In this document: positions 1 to 8,698 of the stretch, piece by piece | Layout of the letters: each line of letters starts with the position of its first letter | Numbering within the stretch: the stretch's first letter is position 1 | Source: JBLNDG01 sp050261415 | Lineage (GTDB): Bacteria > Bacillota > Clostridia > Lutisporales > Lutisporaceae | Direction of reading: 5' to 3' | NCBI GenBank assembly: GCA_050261415.1 | Contig: JBLNDG010000025.1 | Location: 1-40,128, forward strand | DNA length: 40,128 bases | Position numbers and translations under genes: made by a program | Notes under the pieces: generated by a model | Database searches by the model: none | What the model was told of the DNA's origin: nothing | The model's input: only the letters and a program-made list of their open reading frames with translations

Positions 1-842
1 TTGGATTTCTCAACCATTTCCTCTATCCTTGCAGGATGTATTCTTCCATCAACTATAAGCTTTTCAAGCGCTACCCTCGCAACCTCTCTCCTAATTGGAT
101 CAAATCCAGATAAAATTACGGCTTCTGGTGTATCGTCAATTATCAAATCTATACCTGTTAACGTCTCCAATGTTCTTATGTTCCTACCCTCACGTCCTAT
201 GATTCTACCCTTCATTTCATCATTAGGAAGCGGAACGACGGACACCGTCGTCTCTGCAACATGATCAGCGGAACACTTTTGAATAGCATAAGACACAATT
301 TCCTTGGCCTTTCTTTCGGCTTCTTCTTTAGCCTTTGTCTCAATGTCTTTCATCATTATTGCGGCCTCATGTCTGATCTGCTTTTCAATGTCATTTAGGA
401 GAAGCTGTTTTGCTTCGTCTGATGATAAGCCCGATAATCTTTCAAGTTCCTCTACTTGTTTTTTGTAGAGTTCCTGTACTTCCTCGTGGGATTTTTGAAT
501 TTCCTTCTGTTTCTTAGCGATTGCTTCTTCTCTCTGCTCTATTGTTTCGACTTTCTTATCCAATAGCTCTTCTCTCTGTAGCAATCTTCTTTCTATTCGC
601 TGTATCTCATTTCTTCTGTCACGCGTTTCCTTATCAAGTTCTGATCTCAGCTTGTGAACTTCTTCCTTAGCCTCAAGCACAACTTCTTTTTTCTTGGTCT
701 CCGCTTGCTTTTCCGCTTCAGCAACAATCTTTCTTGACTGCTCCTCGGCGTTTTTAATTTTTGATTCAGCGATATATCTTCTAACCAGATACCCTACTAA
801 AAAGGTAACCAGTGCTATTGCTGCATAAATAATAATATCTAT
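1..842 (-). CDS. rny: Ribonuclease Y, 5' part (runs off the window)
   Basis: RNase Y is a membrane-anchored endoribonuclease that starts mRNA turnover in Firmicutes. About 280 residues are visible. There is one N-terminal transmembrane segment (residues about 4-21), a long charged coiled coil rich in K, E and R (about 25-190), and a KH domain with the GRIIGREGRN loop near residue 210. The catalytic HD domain lies beyond the window edge. A strong AGGAGG (853-857 core) precedes the gene, but no ATG, GTG or TTG lies in frame at a usable distance. The reading frame is closed upstream by a TAA and the codon in the start position is ATA (842-840), 10 bases from the Shine-Dalgarno core. The peptide from it, M-D-I-I-I-Y, is what an RNase Y start looks like. 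Identity is sure; the start codon is odd. Confidence 0.95.
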   Translation of the reverse strand, partial: MDIIIYAAIALVTFLVGYLVRRYIAESKIKNAEEQSRKIVAEAEKQAETKKKEVVLEAKEEVHKLRSELDKETRDRRNEIQRIERRLLQREELLDKKVETIEQREEAIAKKQKEIQKSHEEVQELYKKQVEELERLSGLSSDEAKQLLLNDIEKQIRHEAAIMMKDIETKAKEEAERKAKEIVSYAIQKCSADHVAETTVSVVPLPNDEMKGRIIGREGRNIRTLETLTGIDLIIDDTPEAVILSGFDPIRREVARVALEKLIVDGRIHPARIEEMVEKS

Positions 843-982
843 AGTCTTTTCACCTCCTTGCTGTATTTATATAACGATTATCGGCATGGCTTCCACAAAA
901 CCTTTTTTCAAAACTATCATCTAACAAAAAAGAAAAATACTGTAAAAATGCATACTTTCAACTAATACACCATATCAAAATA

Positions 983-1011
983 ATTCTATATCTTATACAA
1001 AATTTTGTCAA
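983..1011 (-). promoter_or_regulatory. Sigma-A promoter of rny
   Basis: On the minus strand a perfect -35 TTGACA (1011-1006) is followed by a 17-bp spacer and a -10 TAGAAT (988-983). It lies in the 243-bp gap between recX and rny, about 140 bp before the rny start, so rny can be transcribed independently of recA-recX. I see nothing else definite in this AT-rich gap. Confidence 0.8.
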
Positions 1012-1085
1012 GTTATTGTGATTATTCAAACAATTGTTGTCCTTTTTGCATAATTCAATGAAAATTAGAACTATTTAGCCAATTT

Positions 1086-1709
1086 TTAATCATCTTCAAG
1101 CTGCAGCTCTGAAATTACTTTGCTGCATACATCCATTCCAAAACCCTTCCTGAAAAGGAAGTTATACAGCTTTGCCCTTTTCTCACGTCTGCTGCCTTTA
1201 ATGCTTGCAGCTTTTTTCTCTGCCGCCTTTAGTGCCGAAGCATATTCATCAATTCCGGACTCATCAAGCTTTTGCAGGATTATCTCATTATCTATTCCCT
1301 TTTGGCTCAGTTTGTAGAAAAGGTTCCTGCGGCTGCAACCGGCTGTATCCTTTGTATATCGTATAAGGCTTTCTGCATAGCTTTCATCATTTATATATCC
1401 TATTTCTTTTAAATAGCACAATACCTTTTCTATTACAGCTTCCGGAAAATCCATTTCAGTGAGTTTTTTTCCAATTTCGTTTTCTGTCCTTGAAGAACGC
1501 ACCAGCATTGATAAGGCAGTTTTTAAGGCACTTTTATATTGTATTATTTCCATTTTTTGATTAAATTCATCGTCGGGAATATTCATACCTTCGGAAAAAT
1601 TAACCTCCTGCAATATATCCTTGTCAACAGAACCGTAATATTCTCCATCCACAAATATACTGCATCTTTTTTTATTCTTCTTCTGCTCTTCAATTTTTGT
1701 AATAATCAT
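1086..1709 (-). CDS. recX: Regulatory protein RecX
   Basis: RecX binds RecA filaments and modulates recombinase activity. The protein has 207 residues, normal for the family. It shows the usual three-helix repeats, for example the stretch with R-Y-T-K-D-T-A-G-C-S-R-R-N near residues 117-128, and a basic C-terminal repeat (EKRAKLYNFLFRKGFG). The N-terminus (MIITKIEEQKKNKKRCSIFV) matches the Firmicute RecX opening. The ATG is preceded by a modest AAGG. It follows recA by 89 bp with a hairpin between them, which fits the common arrangement in which RecX is made at a lower level by read-through from recA. Identity rests on sequence pattern plus position. Confidence 0.93.
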   Translation of the reverse strand: MIITKIEEQKKNKKRCSIFVDGEYYGSVDKDILQEVNFSEGMNIPDDEFNQKMEIIQYKSALKTALSMLVRSSRTENEIGKKLTEMDFPEAVIEKVLCYLKEIGYINDESYAESLIRYTKDTAGCSRRNLFYKLSQKGIDNEIILQKLDESGIDEYASALKAAEKKAASIKGSRREKRAKLYNFLFRKGFGMDVCSKVISELQLEDD

Positions 1710-1756
1710 TTCAAAACCACAACCTTAATATATATATTGCTTTTTTATTAGAAACA

Positions 1757-1780
1757 GACCTCTATCTACTGATAGAGGTC
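1757..1780 (-). terminator. recA-recX intergenic hairpin
   Basis: A perfect 10-bp stem, GACCTCTATC with GATAGAGGTC around a 4-base loop, lies between recA and recX. The minus-strand tail (TGTTTCT) is only moderately U-rich, so this is probably a partial terminator that reduces recX expression. Confidence 0.6.
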
Positions 1781-1798
1781 CATAATATTTCTATTCAA

Positions 1799-2839
1799 TT
1801 AAAATTCGTCTTCTGATACTCCATCGTTTTCAGATGTTGATTTAGCCTTTGATGCTCCCATATTAAAGAGTTCCCTTACTTTACTTTCAATTTCCTTAGT
1901 AAGCTCGGGGTTTTCTTTAAGGTATTGCTTTGCATTTTCACGTCCCTGTCCAATCCTTGCATCCCCGTAAGAGTACCATGCCCCGCTCTTCTCTACTATG
2001 TCATTGTTTACTGCGGTATCCAAGACACTTCCTTCTCTTGATATGCCTTCGCCATACATTATATCAAACTCAGCCTGTTTAAAAGGCGGCGCAACCTTGT
2101 TCTTTACAACTTTAACCCTTGTCCTGCTTCCGGTAATGTCATTACCCTGCTTCAGATTTTCTACCTTCCTTACTTCAAGCCTTACTGAAGCATAAAATTT
2201 AAGTGCTCTTCCTCCGGGAGTGGTTTCCGGGTTTCCAAACATTACTCCTACTTTTTCTCTAAGCTGATTTATAAAAATTGCTGTAGTTTTGGATTTGCTT
2301 ATTGCCCCTGCCAGCTTTCTCAGTGCCTGCGACATAAGTCTGGCTTGCAGGCCTACATGGGCATCGCCCATTTCTCCGTCTATTTCCGCTTTGGGTACCA
2401 ATGCTGCAACCGAGTCTACTACTATTACATCTATAGCTCCGCTTCGAACAAGCGTTTCGGCAATTTCAAGAGCTTGTTCACCTGTATCCGGCTGTGAAAC
2501 TATAAGATTATCAATATCAACACCAAGATTCTTTGCATATGCCGGGTCTAGCGCATGCTCCGCATCAATAAATGCGGCTTCTCCGCCGTTCCTCTGTGCT
2601 TCTGCAATTATGTGAAGTGCTACAGTAGTCTTACCGGAGGATTCCGGCCCATATATTTCAACAATTCTTCCCCTTGGAACCCCGCCGACTCCCAATGCAA
2701 TATCCAACTCCAAGGAGCCTGTGGATATAGCTTCAATGCTAAGTTTGGCAGCTTCACCAAGTTTCATAATGGAACCTTTTCCGAATTGTTTTTCAACCTG
2801 GCTCAGTGCCAGTTCTATTGCTTTCTTTTTATCATTCAT
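1799..2839 (-). CDS. recA: Recombinase RecA
   Basis: RecA is the DNA strand-exchange ATPase and the co-protease for LexA in the SOS response. The 346-residue protein has Walker A GPESSGKT at residues 64-71, the Walker B stretch VIVVDSVAALVP near 145, the L2 loop with NQLREKVGVMFGNPETTPGG, and an acidic C-terminus (SENDGVSEDEF). I chose the ATG at 2839 (MNDKKKA), which follows GGAAGG and matches the family start. An in-frame ATG nine codons upstream has no ribosome binding site. A LexA box and a sigma-A promoter lie immediately upstream. Confidence 0.98.
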   Translation of the reverse strand: MNDKKKAIELALSQVEKQFGKGSIMKLGEAAKLSIEAISTGSLELDIALGVGGVPRGRIVEIYGPESSGKTTVALHIIAEAQRNGGEAAFIDAEHALDPAYAKNLGVDIDNLIVSQPDTGEQALEIAETLVRSGAIDVIVVDSVAALVPKAEIDGEMGDAHVGLQARLMSQALRKLAGAISKSKTTAIFINQLREKVGVMFGNPETTPGGRALKFYASVRLEVRKVENLKQGNDITGSRTRVKVVKNKVAPPFKQAEFDIMYGEGISREGSVLDTAVNNDIVEKSGAWYSYGDARIGQGRENAKQYLKENPELTKEIESKVRELFNMGASKAKSTSENDGVSEDEF

Positions 2840-2890
2840 TGCAGCTGCAACCTTCCTTTCATACACTTTTGTCTACCGTTGTTCCGATGG

Positions 2891-2904
2891 CGAACAAATG
2901 TTCT
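2891..2904. promoter_or_regulatory. LexA (SOS) box of recA
   Basis: CGAACAAATGTTCT matches the Firmicute LexA operator CGAAC-N4-GTTCG at all but the last base. It sits just downstream of the recA -10 element, across the expected transcription start, so bound LexA would block initiation. Confidence 0.88.
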
Positions 2905-2913
2905 ATCGATACT

Positions 2914-2942
2914 ATTATATTATATTACAATATATTAGTCAA
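2914..2942 (-). promoter_or_regulatory. Sigma-A promoter of recA
   Basis: On the minus strand TTGACT (2942-2937), a 17-bp AT-only spacer with one G, and a perfect TATAAT (2919-2914). The start point would fall near 2906, against the LexA box. Confidence 0.85.
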
Positions 2943-2946
2943 ATAA

Positions 2947-2980
2947 TAATTGTAAATTTTTATGAAATAATTTACAATTA
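2947..2980. terminator. AT-rich hairpin at the end of cinA
   Basis: An 11-bp perfect inverted repeat, TAATTGTAAAT (2947-2957) with ATTTACAATTA (2970-2980), overlaps the cinA stop codon. It has no GC core, so it is at best a weak terminator between cinA and the recA promoter. Confidence 0.35.
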
Positions 2981-4210
2981 TTGAAGCAGAGTTCTTCTCA
3001 CGATATCAAGCGCTTTACCGCTTGCATTCCATCTTATTTTATTCCTGTTTCCGGTAAAGACAAACCTGTGCGATTCAACTTTATTACCTGTAGCAATACC
3101 AATATAACATAATCCTACCGGTTTCTCATCGCTTCCACCGCCAGGTCCCGCTATTCCTGTAATTGAAATCCCTATATCCGTATTGGAGAGCTTTCTTACT
3201 CCTTCAGCCATCTCTTCAGCTGTCTGACTGCTTACTGCGCCGTATAATTCCAGGGTTTCCTTCTTTACATCAAGAAGCTTCATTTTCATCTCATTGCTGT
3301 AAGTTATCACTCCGCCCATAAAGCTTTCTGAGGCTCCCGGAATCTCCGTCAGTCTGCCTCCTATAATCCCGCCTGTACATGACTCTGCAGTTGCAATGGT
3401 TTTCTTCTTTTCCAGCAAAAGCTTCATTACTGTTCCCTCAAGGGTTTCATCATTGCAGCCGTAAACATTTTCCTTTAGTATTTCCCTAACTCTTGTTTCC
3501 ATTTCTTCAATCATTTGTTCTGCAATTGCCGGATCTTCGGTTTTTGCCGTTATCCTAAGTTGCACTTCTCCTTCTTTTGCATAAGGTGCAATCGTCGGAT
3601 TCGTCTGGGTTTCAAAAATACCTTTGAGCATTTCTTCTGCAGAGGATTCTCCGACCCCTATCACTCTCAGGACTTTGGACTTTATAGTAGATTTCTCCTT
3701 TGTTCTGAGGTACGGAAGCACCTTGTCCTCAAACATCGGTTTAAGCTCCTTCGGTGGCCCGGGCAGCATTATTACGATTTTACCGTTCTTTTCGAGTAAT
3801 ATCCCGGGAGCAGTCCCGTTGTCATTTTCTATTATTTCTGAGCCTTCCGGCGCATAACCCTGCTTCCAGTTGCTTTCCGGCATCGGCCTTCCGAACTTCT
3901 TGAAAATCGCTTCTACTTTTTTAAGGGCTTCCTCATTGGGCAGCAGCTTCAAACCCAGTGCTTCACAAACCCCTTCCTTGGTTAGGTCGTCATCGGTCGG
4001 CCCAAGACCACCGCTTGTTATAACCAGATCAGACCTTTCCAGGCTCGTTCTTATCGTATCAGCCACTCTTTTCAGGTTGTCCCCTACCACCAGATGGTAA
4101 TAGACATCAATACCGAGCTCCGCCAGCTTCTCCGACAGATACTGCGCATTTGTATTAACGATATTTCCGAGCAGCAGCTCAGTTCCTACTGCAATAATTT
4201 CACCTTTCAT
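2978..4210 (-). CDS. cinA: CinA family protein (competence/damage-inducible)
   Basis: 410 residues, the full length for two-domain CinA. The N-terminal part (about 1-170) is the MoaB/MoeA-like domain, with VITSGGLGPTDDDLTKE near residue 65 and IVMLPGPPKELKPMF near 145. The C-terminal part (from about 255) is the PncC-like amidohydrolase domain, with TAESCTGGIIGGRLTEIPGA and GISITGIAGPGGGS. In other bacteria the two domains take part in pyridine-nucleotide salvage (NMN deamidation and ADP-ribose cleavage); the exact activity here is inferred. The ATG follows GGAGG with 7 bases between. The gene lies between pgsA and recA, the usual Firmicute order pgsA-cinA-recA. Confidence 0.95.
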   Translation of the reverse strand: MKGEIIAVGTELLLGNIVNTNAQYLSEKLAELGIDVYYHLVVGDNLKRVADTIRTSLERSDLVITSGGLGPTDDDLTKEGVCEALGLKLLPNEEALKKVEAIFKKFGRPMPESNWKQGYAPEGSEIIENDNGTAPGILLEKNGKIVIMLPGPPKELKPMFEDKVLPYLRTKEKSTIKSKVLRVIGVGESSAEEMLKGIFETQTNPTIAPYAKEGEVQLRITAKTEDPAIAEQMIEEMETRVREILKENVYGCNDETLEGTVMKLLLEKKKTIATAESCTGGIIGGRLTEIPGASESFMGGVITYSNEMKMKLLDVKKETLELYGAVSSQTAEEMAEGVRKLSNTDIGISITGIAGPGGGSDEKPVGLCYIGIATGNKVESHRFVFTGNRNKIRWNASGKALDIVRRTLLQ

Positions 4211-4232
4211 CCGTATACCTCCAATACGTTTT

Positions 4233-4266
4233 AAAAGGCTTTCTGTCTCTTGGACTCAAGCCTTTT
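4233..4266. other. Hairpin between pgsA and cinA
   Basis: A 9-bp perfect stem, AAAAGGCTT (4233-4241) with AAGCCTTTT (4258-4266), and a 16-base loop fill the pgsA-cinA gap. It could attenuate transcription; there is no clean U tract on the minus strand. Confidence 0.4.
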
Positions 4267-4275
4267 ATGTCCGCA

Positions 4276-4818
4276 TTATTTCATTTTCGCTATAACCTGC
4301 AAATTCTTGTTGAAATAGTCCAAGCCTGACAGTACTGTTATTATAAGTGCGGCATAGACCATTATTATGTCCATGGGGAATTCAAAAAGACTGAACGGGT
4401 AGTTGCCAAGAAAAAGTACAACAATTGCTATGATTTGTATAACAGTCTTAATTTTGCCGTAATTGCTTGCAGCTATTATTACATTCTGCGCAGCAGCCAG
4501 GCTTCTGAGTCCTGTTACGGCAAATTCCCTGGCCAGAATTACAAAGACAATCCATGCCTCAATCCTGCCCAGCTGTATTAAAACTACAAATGCTCCGGTA
4601 ATCAGCAGCTTATCAGCAAGAGGATCCATAAATTTTCCAAAGTCAGTTATCATATTGTATTTTCTTGCAAGATAACCATCCAGTTTGTCGGTCAGCGAAG
4701 CGATTAAAAATACAGCAAGAGCAGCTTCCATATGGTACGGAAACTCTATTAGCATCAATACCATAAAAACAGGTACCATCAATATTCTCGCAAGTGTAAT
4801 TTTATTTGCCAGATTCAT
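4276..4818 (-). CDS. pgsA: CDP-diacylglycerol-glycerol-3-phosphate 3-phosphatidyltransferase
   Basis: PgsA makes phosphatidylglycerol phosphate, the first committed step to phosphatidylglycerol, in the cytoplasmic membrane. The 180-residue protein carries the complete CDP-alcohol phosphotransferase signature D-G-x2-A-R-x8-G-x3-D-x3-D in LDGYLARKYNMITDFGKF followed by MDPLAD. Several hydrophobic segments follow, including VVLIQLGRIEAWIVFVI and VIQIIAIVVLFLG. I chose the ATG at 4818 (MNLANKITLARIL). It follows GGGAG and starts inside the last 17 bases of rimO, so the two genes are probably translationally coupled. Confidence 0.96.
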   Translation of the reverse strand: MNLANKITLARILMVPVFMVLMLIEFPYHMEAALAVFLIASLTDKLDGYLARKYNMITDFGKFMDPLADKLLITGAFVVLIQLGRIEAWIVFVILAREFAVTGLRSLAAAQNVIIAASNYGKIKTVIQIIAIVVLFLGNYPFSLFEFPMDIIMVYAALIITVLSGLDYFNKNLQVIAKMK

Positions 4819-6139
4819 CTGCGCACTCTCCCACCAAATCATATTCATAAACCTTTTTTATAATGACGTTTGCAAAATCACCGGGAAGCAAATCCCGCTT
4901 TGAACGGAAATATATTTTGCCGTCTATTTCCGGAGCATCCATATAACTTCTGCCGAAGTACTCGCCCTCAGTATTTCCTTCAATCAATACCCGCAGCGTC
5001 CTTCCAACCAGTTTCTTGTTGTTTTCCTTTGATATTTTCTTTTGCAAAAGCATTATCTTGTCCCAGCGTTCAGCTTTGACAGCTTCCTCTATCTGGTCAG
5101 GCATGTTGTATGCTCCGGTATCCTCTTCCCTTGAGTATATAAATACTCCGAGTCTGTTGAATCTAACCCTTTCAACAAATTCATAAAGCTCCTGGAAATC
5201 CTCCACGGTCTCACCGGGGAAACCTACAATAAGCGAGGTTCTAAGTACAATATCCGGCATACTTGTCCGAAGCTTCTTAATTAAATGCAATACACTCTCT
5301 TTGCTGCTTCTTCTTGCCATTCTCTTAAGCACACGGTTGCTTGCATGCTGTATCGGGATATCCAGGTACTTGCATATTTTTTTCTCATTTGCAATTGTAT
5401 TGATCAGCTCATCACTGAATTCATCCGGATACGAATACAAAAGCCTTATCCATTCCAGTCCGTCAATTGCTGCAAGTTCTTTCAGAAGTTCGCTGAGTCT
5501 GTATCTTCCGTATATATCTATACCATACCTTGTAATATCCTGGGCAATTACTATTATTTCCCTAATTCCACTGTTCACCAGAAGCCGCGCCTCATCAATT
5601 ATATCTTCCATTTTCCTGCTTCTGTACCTTCCCCTTATGGCAGGGATAATACAGAAGCTGCAGCGGTTGTCGCAACCCTCCGCGATTTTCAGATATGCTG
5701 AAGCACCAAAGGTCGATATGGTTCTTGGGAGTCTGTCAATGTCAACAATCTCCTGGTGCCCATACCTGATAACCTTCTCCCCCTGCAGGGTTCTTTGTAT
5801 AACATCTGTAATCTCCCGGTAGTCTCCTGTACCTATTACTGCATCCAGTTCCGGAAGCTCCTTCATAAGCTCTTCCTTATACCGTTCTGCCAGGCAGCCT
5901 GACGCAATGAGCGTTTTGCAGCTTCCACTTTTTTTATACTCAGCCATTTCAAGAATTGTATCTATGGATTCCTGCTTTGCACTTTCTATGAAACCACAGG
6001 TATTTATAATAATAACCTCTGCTTTTGAAGCATCATTTGTAATTTGGTAGCTGTCCTTGGATATGCAGCTTATCATTACTTCAGAGTCTATAAGATTTTT
6101 TGAGCAGCCCAATGAAACTATAGCAACATTCAATGTCAT
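4802..6139 (-). CDS. rimO: Ribosomal protein uS12 methylthiotransferase RimO
   Basis: RimO is a radical-SAM enzyme that methylthiolates a conserved aspartate of ribosomal protein S12. The 445-residue protein has the three N-terminal cluster cysteines (Cys12, Cys48, Cys82), the radical-SAM motif C-x3-C-x2-C (Cys156, Cys160, Cys163) followed by IIPAIRGRYRSR, and a C-terminal TRAM domain. The opening SLGCSKNLIDSE and the segment PIQHASNRVLKRM favour RimO over MiaB. The start is the ATG at 6139, which follows AAGGAG with 8 bases between; an in-frame extension nine codons upstream has no ribosome binding site. The 3' end overlaps pgsA. Confidence 0.96.
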   Translation of the reverse strand: MTLNVAIVSLGCSKNLIDSEVMISCISKDSYQITNDASKAEVIIINTCGFIESAKQESIDTILEMAEYKKSGSCKTLIASGCLAERYKEELMKELPELDAVIGTGDYREITDVIQRTLQGEKVIRYGHQEIVDIDRLPRTISTFGASAYLKIAEGCDNRCSFCIIPAIRGRYRSRKMEDIIDEARLLVNSGIREIIVIAQDITRYGIDIYGRYRLSELLKELAAIDGLEWIRLLYSYPDEFSDELINTIANEKKICKYLDIPIQHASNRVLKRMARRSSKESVLHLIKKLRTSMPDIVLRTSLIVGFPGETVEDFQELYEFVERVRFNRLGVFIYSREEDTGAYNMPDQIEEAVKAERWDKIMLLQKKISKENNKKLVGRTLRVLIEGNTEGEYFGRSYMDAPEIDGKIYFRSKRDLLPGDFANVIIKKVYEYDLVGECADESGK

Positions 6140-6197
6140 GAATTTTTCTCCTTCCGTATGGACCAAGGTATCAAAAACCCTGTTTCAACCTATGAGA

Positions 6198-6226
6198 AGT
6201 ATATTATATTAATGTTTATGTGTCAA
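6198..6226 (-). promoter_or_regulatory. Sigma-A promoter of rimO-pgsA-cinA
   Basis: Minus-strand TTGACA (6226-6221), 17-bp spacer, TATACT (6203-6198). It begins 12 bp beyond the ftsK stop codon and lies about 60 bp before the rimO start. Confidence 0.82.
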
Positions 6227-6237
6227 AACATAATTTG

Positions 6238-8526
6238 CTACATCATATCGTCCAAATCTTCTTTTGAAACAAGTACCTTTCTGGGTTTGCTGCCTTCATA
6301 GCCTCCTATTATCCGGCGTTCCTCCATCTGGTCTATAAGCCTCGCAGCCCTGCTGTAACCGACTTTTAACCTTCTTTGCAGCATTAATATTGAAGCCTGA
6401 CCGCTTTCAACAACTATTTCTATTGCATCCTTCAAAAGCTCGTCTACCTCTGCGCCCTCTTCAATCTGCACGCTTTCATTTATTTCCTTTACAACCTGAT
6501 CGTTGTAGGTCGGAGGAATCTGCTCCTTTATATAATTAACAAGCCTTTCAATCTCTTTTTCCGATACAAATGCTCCCTGTACCCTGATAGGCTTTGCTTC
6601 TCCCACCGGATAGAAAAGCGAGTCTCCCTTGCCCAAAAGCTTTTCTGCACCGCCCATGTCAAGTATTGTCCTGGAGTCAATCTGTGAAGACACTGCAAAG
6701 GATATTCTTGACGGAATATTAGCTTTTATGAGGCCCGTAATAACATCTACGGACGGCCTCTGTGTGGCAACTACCAGGTGTATTCCGGCAGCCCTTGCCA
6801 TTTGTGCAAGCCTGCATATGGAATCTTCCACCTCACCCGGTGAAACCATCATCAAATCAGCAAGTTCATCTATAATTACAACTATCTGGGGTAATTTTTC
6901 GATATTCTCTTTTTCCAGGCTGTTATACCCGTATATATCCCTGACATTATTATCAGCAAACTTCTTATATCGTTCAGTCATTTCCTGAACTGCCCAATTG
7001 AGTGCACCAGCTGCCTTCTTCGGATCTGTAACAACAGGTACCAAAAGGTGAGGTATGTTCTTGTAAATGCTTAATTCAACAACCTTGGGGTCTATCAAAA
7101 GCAGTTTGACTTCATCCGGGGTAGCCTTGTAAAGTATGCTGGCAATCAATGTGTTTATACATACACTTTTCCCGGAGCCTGTTGAACCCGCAATGAGCAG
7201 ATGAGGCATTTTGGCCAGGTCGGCCACTATATTGGCACCTGCAACGTCTTTTCCAACAGAAAATGCTATTTTTGATTTATGGTTTTTGAACTCATCAGAT
7301 TCCAATACTTCCCTCAAATACACACTTGATATATCCTTATTGGGTACTTCTATACCGATTGCTGCTTTGCCCGGTATGGGAGCTTCTATTCTAATACCCG
7401 GCGATGCAAGGCTCAGAGATATGTCATCTGCCAGACTCAGAATTTTGCTTACCTTTACTCCGGGGCTCAATTGAAGCTCATATCTGGTTATTGTAGGACC
7501 AACAGATACTTGTGCTATATTAGCGCTTACTCCGAAATTTTTTAGAGTATCCTCGAGTATCTTGACATTTGCCATTACTTCCTTTTTGGCATTGCTTGAC
7601 TTGTTGTCCGGTTGAGCTGAGAGTAGGTTTGTATTTGGAAGCTTATAATTTGCAAAATGCTTGTTGTTTACCGGTACGATGTTTGTATTGCCTTCTTCCT
7701 TAGGGCCGCTTGCTTCTTTTGCAGCCTTTTCCTTATTCCCCCTAGCCTCTCTGGTGTCCTTTACCTTTTCCTCATCGGGGCTTTCTTCCTTTTCTTTGAA
7801 GTTTTTATCAAAGTTTTTTGTAAAATCAAGTATCTTTATCTTCTTATCATAGCTTCTGAGCTTTTCTTCCACATCCTCTTCAGTTTCCTCCATAGACGGC
7901 TTTTCATCAAGGATACTGCTCATCATTTCTTTTGCAGCAGCAGCCTCCCTGTTTCTATTCTTTATGGAGGCAATAATCCTGATTGCAGTTTCCCTGAAGT
8001 ATTCCAATATATGCACAAAGGATATCTCTGTAAACATCATAATAGAAATTATATACAAACCGATTATAATTGCTATTGTTCCACCTATACCAAACAGTTT
8101 AACGAGGGCGTAACCTGTTATGCCGCCTACGGCTCCCCCGCCTGCAGAATTCTGGGCCCCCATGTTGTATGAGTATGAAATTGTATCCATCCAACCGGCT
8201 CCTGCTTTATTTGTGATGTTGTAATTTGCCATGAACAGGGCAATAAGTGTTGACAGCAGGAAAATGCAAAAAGAGTAAAACTTAATGTTTACCCTCATTT
8301 CACTTTTTTTATAAACCATAGCTATTCCAAGCACTATTATCAGTAAAGGTATTATATATGAACCCAATCCAAAAATACCGGTAATCAGTATTCTGATCTT
8401 TTCTCCAACTATACCTGCGCTTTTGCTGAAAAGGCTTATGTAGATATATATGCTGGCTAATATAAGAGATACACCTGTTATCTCATATTTTATATTGTTC
8501 TGCGTGTTTTTCTTTGCCAAATTCAT
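6238..8526 (-). CDS. ftsK: DNA translocase FtsK/SpoIIIE
   Basis: A septal, ATP-driven DNA pump that clears chromosomes at division and, in spore formers, moves the forespore chromosome through the polar septum. The protein has about 762 residues. It shows four N-terminal membrane segments (roughly 17-35, 46-72, 83-101, 148-168), a charged linker (190-310), and a RecA-like motor with Walker A GSTGSGKS near 450 and Walker B VVIIDELADLM near 553. A winged-helix gamma domain closes it (about 697-763, VGYSRAARLIDQMEERRIIG). Start choice is uncertain: GTG 8529 and ATG 8526 lie too close to the AGAGGTG box. A TTG at 8520 has ideal 8-base spacing and may be the real start. Which of FtsK or SpoIIIE it serves as cannot be told from sequence. 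Confidence 0.95.
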   Translation of the reverse strand: MNLAKKNTQNNIKYEITGVSLILASIYIYISLFSKSAGIVGEKIRILITGIFGLGSYIIPLLIIVLGIAMVYKKSEMRVNIKFYSFCIFLLSTLIALFMANYNITNKAGAGWMDTISYSYNMGAQNSAGGGAVGGITGYALVKLFGIGGTIAIIIGLYIISIMMFTEISFVHILEYFRETAIRIIASIKNRNREAAAAKEMMSSILDEKPSMEETEEDVEEKLRSYDKKIKILDFTKNFDKNFKEKEESPDEEKVKDTREARGNKEKAAKEASGPKEEGNTNIVPVNNKHFANYKLPNTNLLSAQPDNKSSNAKKEVMANVKILEDTLKNFGVSANIAQVSVGPTITRYELQLSPGVKVSKILSLADDISLSLASPGIRIEAPIPGKAAIGIEVPNKDISSVYLREVLESDEFKNHKSKIAFSVGKDVAGANIVADLAKMPHLLIAGSTGSGKSVCINTLIASILYKATPDEVKLLLIDPKVVELSIYKNIPHLLVPVVTDPKKAAGALNWAVQEMTERYKKFADNNVRDIYGYNSLEKENIEKLPQIVVIIDELADLMMVSPGEVEDSICRLAQMARAAGIHLVVATQRPSVDVITGLIKANIPSRISFAVSSQIDSRTILDMGGAEKLLGKGDSLFYPVGEAKPIRVQGAFVSEKEIERLVNYIKEQIPPTYNDQVVKEINESVQIEEGAEVDELLKDAIEIVVESGQASILMLQRRLKVGYSRAARLIDQMEERRIIGGYEGSKPRKVLVSKEDLDDMM

Positions 8527-8593
8527 CACCTCTGTTTATTAGTGGTTAACCATAGACGCAGTACAGTTATTCCAAGGATTTGACCCTAATGCT

Positions 8594-8622
8594 ATTATAT
8601 CCTTATTTGGCAGCCGTTGCAA
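8594..8622 (-). promoter_or_regulatory. Sigma-A promoter of ftsK
   Basis: Minus-strand TTGCAA (8622-8617), 17-bp spacer, perfect TATAAT (8599-8594), about 70 bp before the coding start and downstream of the tepA terminator. Confidence 0.78.
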
Positions 8623-8652
8623 CATTGGTATGCATTTGCAAAATAAAGATAA

Positions 8653-8683
8653 AAAGCCGCTTCAAAATATTCGAAACAGCCTT
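8653..8683 (-). terminator. Terminator of tepA
   Basis: On the minus strand an 8-bp stem, GCTGTTTC with GAAGCGGC (two G-U pairs), extended by A-U pairs to about 11 bp, has a 9-base loop and is followed by TTTTTATCTTT. It is a typical Rho-independent terminator 16 bp after the tepA stop. Confidence 0.75.
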
Positions 8684-8698
8684 ATTGCCCTACCTGCA

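Noticed and set aside
7657..8172. Plus-strand open frame of 171 codons opposite ftsK
   Set aside because: It lies inside a clearly coding gene on the other strand, has no family features and no ribosome binding site; it is a shadow frame.
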